A stretch of 64,000 nt of DNA from the NCBI RefSeq assembly GCF_022201045.2, contig NC_068559.1:28155501-28219500 (forward strand), in the 5' to 3' direction. The first letter of the stretch is position 1; each line of letters starts with the position of its first letter. The position numbers were made by a program, and so were the translations under genes. The DNA comes from Citrus sinensis (Eukaryota > Streptophyta > Magnoliopsida > Sapindales > Rutaceae). Positions 12,503 through 21,444 of this stretch are shown piece after piece. The notes under the pieces are model-generated. The model did no database searches. It was not told where the DNA came from and saw only the letters and a list, made by a program, of their open reading frames with translations.

Positions 12503-13136
12503 GGGATATTATCATTTTACCATTTTATTTTTTATGACATATCCTTTACTACTAAACTTTGATAATTACTTTTTCTCACTTTATCTTTTAATTTTTATCA
12601 TTTTACCACTAAACTGTTAGTTTCATTAAAAAATTGCTAATGTCACAAGTGTATTTCAAGAATTTCAATGTATTTTTTTTTCTTTTTTCTTAAAATGTAA
12701 GGGGGTGGGCCAAACCCAAATAATTTTGATTTTCCCCTTATCTCCAGTAAGACTCGAACCCGGGTAGTCAGCTGTTACAAATTTCATGCTGTTACCAATC
12801 CGACCACGCCCCTTGGGGGTAAGAATTTTAATGTATTAAACCAAAAGTGTTATAATATATTTGATTTTATCAATTGATTATTTTGGATATATAAAATATT
12901 TAATTGATAAAAGTATTATCTCTTTATATAAAATTAAGTTTTTATTTGTTAGGATTAAATTGTATTTACATTGTTTAGGATAACATAGGCTTTTACCATA
13001 AATTCTGTTATTTTTTAATGGTTTGGTTGTAAATAATAAAAATTGAAACATCAGATGGAAAAAAATCAATTGTCAACAAAAATTTAGTGATAGGTGATAT
13101 GTCAAGAAAAATTAGGTAATAAAATGATAATATCTC
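12503..13136. mobile_element. Non-coding terminal-inverted-repeat element (MULE-like), copy 1, carrying a SINE
   Basis: Left end GGGATATTATCATTTTA and right end, read in complement, GAGATATTATCATTTTA. The inverted similarity continues inward for more than 100 bp (the motifs CTACTAAA and TTTTTATCATTTTACC recur in complement). There is no coding capacity. The flanking 9-mers ATTTATGAA and ATGGATAAA agree at six of nine places, a weak target duplication. It is related to the neighbouring element at 13281-14030. A SINE is inserted at 12675-12820. The 9-bp duplication in the sister copy suggests the Mutator-like class; this is an inference. Confidence 0.6.
12675..12820 (-). mobile_element. tRNA-derived SINE with 17-bp target-site duplication
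   Basis: Read on the minus strand, the element starts near 12820 and has a pol III A-box-like segment TGGTCGGATTGG (about 12795-12806). About 35 bp later comes a B-box GGTTCGAGTCT (12750-12760). After a unique body it ends in an A-rich tail (AAGAAAAAAGAAAAAAAA). It is bracketed by AAGAATTTCAATGTATT (12658-12674) and AAGAATTTTAATGTATT (12821-12837), which differ at one base: a 17-bp target-site duplication. Total length is about 146 bp. The promoter boxes are those of a tRNA gene, but no cloverleaf can be folded, so this is not a functional tRNA. The nearly identical duplications point to a fairly recent insertion. Confidence 0.85.
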
Positions 13137-13280
13137 ATGGATAAATATATTTAGTAAATATTAGAAATTATCATATAAACTTATTTTAAGACACCTACAG
13201 CCCCTTTTTATACAAACTTTAGAGGTTTGTGAAACTGTTTCTATCAACACATTAAGGAGTCAGTAAAACCATTTCTAAAA

Positions 13281-14030
13281 AGGATATTATCAAATACCCA
13301 TCTAATACTTTCTTACATATCATTTTCCATCAAAGTTTTCTAACAACTACATTTTACCACCTGAAATTTCAATTGTTATTATTTTACTACTAAATAGTTA
13401 ACTTGATTAAAAAATGATTATATTATAGGGGTATTTAAGGTATTTTAATTTGACAAATTTAAGCAGCATTGGTGATTTCATATAAAACGAAAGTGACATA
13501 TAGTAATTTGGTAATTTTTCAATCAGATAAAACAATTATTTAGGATTATTAAATTTAATACTGGAATTGATATATACTAATTAAACTAATTTAAATAACT
13601 AAAAAAATGTTAAAAGAACAAGAAACTAAGATAAAATAATTTTTATTTCTCTTTCATAAATTTATCATAATAATGGATTTGTATTTATTAAAATTGATAT
13701 AAATATAAATATTGAAATAACGTTATTTGTTAACATATTTATTTATTTTCAAAAGTTTAAACACTTAAAACATTTGATTTTCCAAATCTTTAATTTTTGG
13801 AAAAAAATTTATTTTAGATGACAAAATCACATTTCTACATACTTAAAAATAGTTTAAAGGATAAAATAATCTTTTGAAAAAAAATCATGTTAAATATTAT
13901 GTTACTTTTAACGATTTGATGGTAAAATGATAACAATTGAAACATCAGGTGGCAAACATATAGTTGTCAAAAAATCTTGATGGTAAAGTGATATGTTAGA
14001 AAATATTAAAGGGGTATTTGATAATATCCC
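13281..14030. mobile_element. Non-coding terminal-inverted-repeat element (MULE-like), copy 2
   Basis: Left end (13281) GGATATTATCAAATACCC and right end, in complement, GGGATATTATCAAATACCC. The inverted repeats extend about 150 bp with good similarity (for example ACATATCA, ACCTGA-TTTCAATTGTTAT in both). The flanks TTTCTAAAA (13272-13280) and TTTTTAAAA (14031-14039) look like a 9-bp target duplication with one mismatch. It has no transposase frame. Nine-base duplications and long inverted repeats are typical of Mutator-like non-autonomous elements. Confidence 0.7.
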
Positions 14031-14170
14031 TTTTTAAAAAATAAGGAACCTCTATGATTATTTTATCAAATTACATAAGTGTAGCTATTTATTTTTAACA
14101 AAAACTTTATAGATAAAGAAGTACTTAAATAAATACTAATCATGACTATTAACCACAGTTTATATTGTGG

Positions 14171-14313
14171 ATAAGGATTCAATACTGAGCTCAGTTTTTA
14201 TCGAGCATTGAATCAATGATTGTTAGACGAGATAAATAAAAAAATTAAATAATTTTAACAATTGATTTAGTGCTCAGTAAAAATTTATCTCAGCACCAAA
14301 TCATAATCCTTAT
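14171..14313. mobile_element. 143-bp miniature inverted-repeat element
   Basis: The sequence begins ATAAGGATTCAATACTGAG and ends with the complement of ATAAGGATTATGATTTGG. Imperfect complementarity runs inward through GAGCATTGAATCAATGATTGTTA against GAGCACTAAATCAATTGTTA, so nearly the whole element folds back. No clear target duplication and no coding content. Confidence 0.6.
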
Positions 14314-14339
14314 ATTTTATTAATTTTGACTCATTTAAT

Positions 14340-14730
14340 GTCAGTTTGATATAGCTTATCTAATGTCTATAAGTACTTTTTTCTTGTTTTTAAGACTTTT
14401 TGTTGCTGTTTTTTTTAGTAAAGCTTTTAATGATTAAACAATTTATTTTGCCTTTCTACAGTTTAAATTTTGAGTTTTTAGAAGTAGAGGTTAAAAAGTT
14501 TTTAAAAATTAATATATCTCATTTATTTATGTGATAATCTTATTTTATTCCTTTCATCACATAACTTTAAAAAACTTGACTATTAAAGTAAATTTATAAT
14601 TTTTAATAAAAGATCTCATAGACAATTGAATAACTAATTTTTTGTTGTTGTAAAAACTCTATTTTTAAAAACTCTACTAATAAAAATTATATTTCAATAA
14701 ACTTTATTTGAAAAGATATAACAAATGAAG
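14340..14730. repeat. AT-rich dispersed repeat (shared with 26090-26410, opposite orientation)
   Basis: The part at about 14550-14725 (ATTCCTTTCATCACATAACTT ..., TAAAAACTCTA ... ACTCTACTAATAAAA) matches in complement the part at 26090-26285 (TTTTATCAGTAGAGTTTTTA ..., AAATTATATTATGAAAGAAATG). Both look like divergent members of one AT-rich miniature-element family. Ends are not well defined. Confidence 0.45.
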
Positions 14731-15289
14731 CCTTAGATGTAATTCGTCCACGTCCAAAATGATACTCTTTTTTAGGCTAAAAACATGAAAAGTTTTTAAG
14801 TTCATCCATTTTTATAAATTGGTCAAAATTGTGATATTATTTTCCAAACAATAATGTTTCGATATGAGTTTCATTTTGAGATTTTAAGAAAATCTATATG
14901 CAATTGTAGTATTATACCATGAGTACAGGATACTGTTAACTACATATATTTTGTTTTTGTTCCTGGGAATTGGCAGAGAGAGCTTTCACCGGCAGCAGGT
15001 ATCGTGATATCATGTAGCAGAATAAATAATAAGAAGTTGGCCTCAACTTGCTGAAGCTTATACGCATACTGTTGATCGGTTTACAAAATTAGCTAGCTAG
15101 TAGAAAAGCACAGAGAAACCGAAAACAAGAAATAAAAGTTTAGAATTGATCTCCGAGACTCTGAGGAAACGTAATTCTATTTAACATCAAAATTGGAAGC
15201 AGGATAACATAGCTAGAATATTGGTGGTAATTGGGATTATAATGACAGCGGGAAGTTAATTAGGCCCTAAGTCATATCCTCACAGTACT
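14731..15289. other. Intergenic, no gene seen
   Basis: AT-rich to about 14930, then more mixed sequence leading into the 3' end of the fucosyltransferase pseudogene. I see nothing else supportable. Confidence 0.4.
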
Positions 15290-17486
15290 TCCCATGTGTC
15301 CCTATTGACCACCTTAAGGCCCGAAGTCATATCCTACAATGTGTCACATAGGGAACCATGCTACCTGTATCAATTCCCCTCTTTCCTCTGCAGTCATAAA
15401 AGGGAGGAGTGTGGAAGCAAGGCTCCATCGACTCGTCTTTTTGACAGGCAGGATTCGGAGTTGTATCATTTTGAGCCTTAAAGAGCATGGTCTCAAACCT
15501 GTATGACCCTGAGCTATTTAGCCAAATGTGGACCATGAGCTCGTAAATAACACATCAGTTATACCAAGGAGATACATTTCAGCCAATGCCTTGCCGTTGT
15601 GAGATGATTTTTCTGTCTGTTGATACTCTTCATGGCTTGGCTGGTAAACCGTAACCATATCACCAGTCACAGTTGAATATTCCCAGTACATGTTCCTCAA
15701 AATTCCATAGTATCTAGAATTTAAAGAGGTAACCAAAACGGCCTTTAATTTAGGCTTTGCTGATGACTTGATAGCAGATTCGTCATTATCAACTTCAGGC
15801 AGCAATTTCTGCTTTAGAGTACAGTCTAGAATCTGATCCATCACATATTTAAATGGACCAGGTCGTGTATCAAATACTCTTACTTGAATTCCAATCCTCT
15901 CATCTGCCTTCGCCAAGGAAGCTTGTTAATAACTTATGATTAGGCCCCATACATGGTTTTTTGGGTGGATCAGACACCGAACCAAATAGTGGAAAAACGG
16001 TGTCTTTCGCAAGAAATAATTTACCAAGTTCCTAATTGAAAGATTTGATCAAGAAGAGCGATGACACAAAATAATTATCTGTTTTAATTTTTAACCAGGA
16101 GACTCTTTCAAAAAGAGTTTGATCCTGATTACAGAAAAAAAGCTTATCGTGATGCTGATATTCATGATCAAGATGAAGATATAGATAGGAAGGCAATGAT
16201 GCTTTCCGTGACACTCGGGAGATTTCATGTTACAGCCGTTGAACTTTTGTGTAATGAGAAAATCCAAGGGTAGAATCCATGATGTCTTTGGAAATGACTC
16301 GTAGAAAAGATCAACAGTGTCCTCTCCTCGATCAATAAGCATAACTCGGTTTGTTAGCAGAGCGTACAGAAGTACTGCAGTTACGGATAAAACCTTGTTT
16401 CCCAAGCCACTGAAAGCTACCCAAACAACGTATTGACAGTCGGTGCCTGCGGAACCACTACTACTGTGGCTAGACTTAACTTTCTTCAGGGTTTTGTTGT
16501 AGGATTGAGTTTTAGGTCCGCAGTATTTGTGAAGAGCTTCATAATTTATGAGTTTGTAAAGGAGATATAAAAAGGACTAATACCTACTTAAACAAGAACC
16601 TTCTTCAAATCCTCCAGCAGCAATAAGTCCTGCGAGAAGTTTGCCTTAAGAAGGCAGCTCAGTAGCTTTAGGGTTATTAAGGACTCAGCCTATATATGAA
16701 GAAATGAACAAGTTAGCAAATCAAATTAGAGTTCAATAACAGACTCCATAGGTAGAAATTATTCTGCAAGGGGCCAGGAATTCATTCAACTTAAAAATTA
16801 CCACAGCTAGTTGTAAATCATGAAACCAGGAGAAGCAGATGCAAGAAGCATTAATTGGTATATATCTACCTAAGAAATGAACAATTCACAGATGAGATCA
16901 CAGAAATGATTAGCTCTATGCATTATGAATAAATCAGTAGGTTGTGAGTATCAATTGATTCAATGGGTAAAATCTCTCAGGTTGTAAAAAATGTTCGCAA
17001 ATCTCGCCAACAAAATTTTGGGAGGGTGGGGATTTAGTTTCCAGTATTGCTATTGGCATGCTCATAGAATAAATAAAATAAATATATTTAAGGAAAAAAA
17101 AGTTTAGAAGGCTGAATAAAGAAGAAAGTTTTGCTTACGTGTTTTTGAAGCAACATTTGGTGGAGCTCGTGCTGTTTTGGTCTGCTCACTTGTTGGAGAA
17201 GCCCTGCTGTTACCTGACGTAATCTTCAAGTGGTGATATTTAGTCCCACTCTTGCTTCCAAGATTCTGGCGTCGGCTAATCCAACGGTGTGATCAGACGG
17301 ATGTTGACGAGTGATCAAGGAGAGAATGACAAGAATGGGAAGAATGATCAAACCAGTTGCCAAAATCTTGGCAAGCCTCGTTGTATTAATATTGAATCTC
17401 TTATTTGGAGCTCGTGCGAGTTCCGTAAGCCGCTGATCTGCAAAATCTGATCGGTGATGTCGCCTCCGATGTGAATGCGGATCCAT
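15290..17486 (-). pseudogene. Decayed xyloglucan-type alpha-1,2-fucosyltransferase (FUT family)
   Basis: Fragments of a plant FUT (GT37) protein lie in order on the minus strand. An N-terminal cytoplasmic and membrane-anchor part is at 17226-17486, with a hydrophobic LATGLIILPILVILSLI segment. A long exon follows with GLIAAGGFEEGSCLSRY, VVWVAFSGLGNKVLSVTAVL, ALLTNRVMLIDRGEDT and TSWILPLDF (about 16640-16240). Then come LYLHLDHEYQHHDKLFFCNQDQT, ADERIGIQVRVFDTRPGPFKY, EMYLLGITDVLFTSSWSTFG and finally MEPCFHTPPFYDC. The family is a Golgi type II fucosyltransferase acting on cell-wall glycans. This copy is broken: in-frame stops occur near 17250 (TGA), 16585 (TAG), after the SFN segment near 16030, and near 15930 and 15517. 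The frame also shifts near 16200 and again near 15500. No single frame covers the catalytic region. A remaining intron suggests decay of a genomic copy, not a retrocopy. Confidence 0.85.
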
Positions 17487-18575
17487 AGTACGTAATTGAT
17501 CTTTAGAAAACTTAGTTTCAGAATTTTCAAATTTGTTTCTGTTGCTACTTGCTGTTGTTAAGAGTGGTCAAACTCAAACCGCCAAATGTGCACGGTCCGA
17601 GGGAAAATTTTTACCGAGTCTTTCATGTTTGTGTTTAATGTTTGTTAGACTTAAATAAACATAATATTGATAGCTTCTGATATTTGAAACCCTTATTACT
17701 CAAGTTCTTTAACATAGTTTTGATTGTCAAATATATATAAACAATTAATTTCTTTTGTTATAAGTAACAAAATTACACTATTTTAATTATGACAATTTAT
17801 AAATAGTTTCATAGTATAACATAAACTAAATAATAAAAACTCGTTTTGTAAAGTTATATTTTAAGGTTAAAAAGTTCTCTTAACTTGATTTTTGTTTAGC
17901 AAAGGACATGAAATTCTTATTGACGATATGAAGAAAAATTACAAAGTACAATGTTTCAAGATTAACCTTTCAAAATTTTTTTTTTAAGAAAAAAAATAAC
18001 TTTTGTGATTAATTATGAAAGAACATAATAATAAATAAAAATTACGTAAGTAATGTCGTGATCTTATTCAACAAATATGTAAATATTATTGTGTTATATG
18101 ATTTTATATACAATAATTTGTTCAAAGAATTGTTGGCTTTGTCAATATTTTAATGTTATAACTCATGATTACAAGAGATTAAAAAAAAAAATACAATGAT
18201 GTGGTCAGAAATTCAAATCGCAGTTAATTGAGAAATTAAGGACAACAAATTTCGAGAATACTATGACCTCACCGGTCAATTTGTTTTTGGCGAAAAAAAC
18301 AAAAAGGACTATTGTATACTATTTGTCAAGACATCTCGTTGCAAATGAAATAAACGCAAATTGAGGACTCTAATGAAAATACGGGTGGGTAATAAAACCG
18401 GGAAAGGGGAAACCATAAAAGGGCATAATGTTAAAAAGGGTTTCTGTGACCGGTTTCGAAACCTTGGGGGTTTTTTTTTTCCCACTGAGTTTAAGAGGTA
18501 TCACGTTAAACGACGTCGCTCTTCTCAACAAAAAGAAAAACCTAACAGCCACTTTGTACTTACAGTGCTATCAAA
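17487..18575. other. Intergenic between FUT pseudogene and bL32m
   Basis: AT-rich to about 18350 with no gene. The last 200 bp, richer in GC, should be the promoter and leader of bL32m. The two flanking genes are divergent. No repeats with clear ends. Confidence 0.4.
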
Positions 18576-19994
18576 ATGGCGTTGAGACTGGCGATGTTAA
18601 AGAGTGCCGGTGGTACCGCGGGATGGACGTGGCCGTTCAGGAGGTGGGCCCACGCCACCGCTCTTCCTCTGCCGTTGGATACGGCTATCAGCTCTCAGAT
18701 TCCACCTCCACCTTTGGTTTTGCCCGAGTTTGATCGAAACGGAGACACAACAAACTACAATAATAACAGTGAATTCGGATTCCCCAGTTACTCGTTTGCT
18801 GGGTCCATGGAGCTCATGGCCGTTCCCAAAAAAAAGGTAATTCTTCTTTTTTTTTTAAACTTCTGTAGCCTCCACTTATTATTTTTCATTATTATTATTA
18901 TTATTGCTGCTCAAAAATTGATTCTTTGTTTGTTGTAATGAGATATTGCTTTTGTAATTAGAGATGCAATTCTTCTGTATGAATGTTATTTGCAATTCCT
19001 TCGTGCATAGATTTTTTTTCATGAAGTTTGGGCTAGTAAAATTTCATTTATATATTTTTTTAAAAAGGTATTTTAGAGGCTTTGCTAATCATTCAGGTTT
19101 CTCGCCACAAGCGAGGCATAAGAAATGGACCAAAGGCTTTGAAACCTGTTCCAGTCATTGTTCGCTGCAAGTAAGAATATTTCCAGTAATGTTAGCCTGT
19201 TATGTTTTGTGCTTGATGTTTTGGATATAAGTTATTTCATTATGGATCTTTTTAAAGATAAGAAATGATTAGGAGAATTATTATGTCCTGGCAGTTTTGT
19301 TGGTAAAATAAGGGGGAAAAAAAATGGACTTGTTATTTTATACAAGGAACTGAGGCACTCTGTGGCTTGGTCAAGCCATTGTTAAGTTGGATATTTTAAC
19401 AATTCCGTAGTGATATGAGACTCAAACTTTGATTTATGGTAATGCAGGAAAATTAATGGTTTTTTCTACCCTAGACTTTAGCATTATTTGTTTGATTGGT
19501 TGCAAACATGATAACCTTTTCCCCCGTTTTTTTCAAAGTCTAAACTTGCATTTGTTTTTTGGGGTGGGTGACGGAGCATTGAATTAGTATCAATTTGTGA
19601 GCCATATTGTCGTTCATCTTTTTTCTTCTTTTCTCTTTCTGAGATAAAGAGGGGGTCCTTTCCAAAATCGACATCTTAGAATGGTGTGTTAAATGCAATT
19701 TCTTGGAGGCTTGAACGAAGATATTGTTTTTCTTCTGTTCATTTTCACCCTTTTTGCTGCATAATGTTATATTACCTCGCCTAAGCCATTGTCTTAATCA
19801 AATTCTACTACTTTTCAGCTTAAGGTTTGACACATGCTTCATTTAGTGCCACCTCTGTTAATATTTGAGATCAAGTGCATAAGATATTCATTATGGTCTT
19901 TTGTGTAATCAATTTATTGTGTTACAGGAGCTGCGGTCGTGTTAAGCTACCACACTTCTTCTGTTGTAGTGGAGAGAGGAAAAATCACGAGTAA
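18576..19994 (+). CDS. Mitochondrial large ribosomal subunit protein bL32m
   Basis: Three exons join in frame (18576-18836, 19097-19170, 19928-19994) to give 133 residues. The first about 75 residues are Arg/Ala/Ser-rich and look like a mitochondrial presequence plus variable linker. The core begins with SMELMAVPKKK and continues VSRHKRGIRNGPKALKPVPVIVRCKSC..., the signature of bL32. Cys111, Cys114, Cys124 and Cys125 form a CxxC...CC pattern, probably a zinc-binding ribbon. It is a structural protein of the mitochondrial 50S-like subunit. Exon 2 ends after two bases of a Lys codon (AA|GTAAG), completed by the G of exon 3, so reading through would stop at once. The start is the first ATG before the presequence. 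Confidence 0.88.
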
Positions 19995-21444
19995 AAATGA
20001 TTAAGCCCACGGTTGTGTTATAGGGGTCATCTGTTTTTGCCCCTTTATATCATTTAAAGTTTTGCTGAGATAGTTGAATAAGACTCTTTAGTTTTTCTTT
20101 GTAGAAATGTTTTGAATAATACGACTTTTTTTTTGGGTGGGTTTTGCGGGGGGGGGGGGGGGGGTGTTTGGACAAAATGGTTATTCCTGTGGAATGATGA
20201 GCAGAATGTAGACAAAAAGCAGTACCAAAATCAAGTGAGTTTAGGACCCAAAACTTCACTGATCAGACAAGGCTTTGATGAGTTATTTTACCCGTCATAT
20301 TCTACTCGCGGTTTCATTGAATCTATTTGGTATCTCAAATTTATGTACGTACTTCAAATTTTCAACCATTATCGTAACCTGATCACTTAAACGCAGGCAG
20401 AATCCACAAGTTTACGGAAAGGGTACCGACCTTATACATGATATGGGTATCATGTTTCCAATGCCAATTCATGAACACAAGACAAAATTTGAAAAACCAA
20501 AAAAGACTAAAAAATATTTAAGCAAAATTCTATTTCCAATATGAATTCTTGGACACAAACATTTATATTTTGGTCTTTGTTGGGTTTTCAAGTGTTGTTA
20601 CTAAAATGATGTATCCCACGTACTCATAATTAACGGTTAGCATTACCCAGATGTGAGAGCTGGCACCATGCATGCATCCTAAGAAATGGTGTGCTACAGA
20701 GAACTTGGTGTGCAGGGAAAGTTTAACAGTTCATTCAGGACGCGCGTCAAGAATTGGTGGGACATTGTAATTCTCAAATCTCAACCGTAACCAATAAATA
20801 TGAGAGGAATTATGCTGTCTCATAAGTCCACATAACGTCCTACCCGCATGCCAATCGGATGAAACGTTTCTGTTGCTCAGAGACGACTTCGTCGTTTGAT
20901 TGGTGCCGGATCATGTTCAAGCTGTGGTCTTGCGAACACACGATTCTTCAGCATTGCTACTTGGAAAGCAGCATGCCGGCGGCAGAGCGGCGGCTCTTCA
21001 GGCTCAAAAATACACCTCATTTTTAGTGCTTCAAGAAATATACTATCAAGGCGGTTTCATTCTTGTCACTTTAAAAATCTTCTTCTTTCTCCGTTCGTTT
21101 TCTTTGCTGAACAAAAAAACGAAAAATAAGGTACCTTCTTGCGTCTTCTCTTTTCTCATTTTGGTTCTTCTTAATTAGTGGCTGCATGCATGTTACAATC
21201 TAAGTTCTTGAATTATTTTGTTAGTGGCGTTTGCAATGGTGTACCATTTGGTTACTTTTCCGTCAACTCTGTCTCTGTCAGTACCTCTTGACTCTGATGC
21301 TTGTAGTAATCTATTTTAATATTGGCCCAAAATTGGGTTCCTGGCTGATAATTTTGGTTATTTCGTTTGCATGTAAATCTTGAGATAAAGATTCGTGAGT
21401 AGCAACGTACTTGTGTGTCTACAAGATTGTAGAGAGAAACGAAA
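19995..21444. other. Intergenic and 5' leader of the PHO1-family gene
   Basis: Contains a 17-base poly-G run at 20148-20164 in the bL32m 3' flank. The last 0.6 kb should be the PHO1 promoter and leader. A plausible 5' untranslated intron runs from 21131 (GTACCT) to 21432 (TTGTAG), leaving 12 bp before the ATG. I found no GNATATNC (P1BS) phosphate-starvation element here by eye. No other gene. Confidence 0.45.

Noticed and set aside
12740-12820. tRNA gene on the minus strand
   Set aside because: The A- and B-boxes are present, but no acceptor or anticodon stems fit, and an A-rich tail with target duplications shows it is a SINE.
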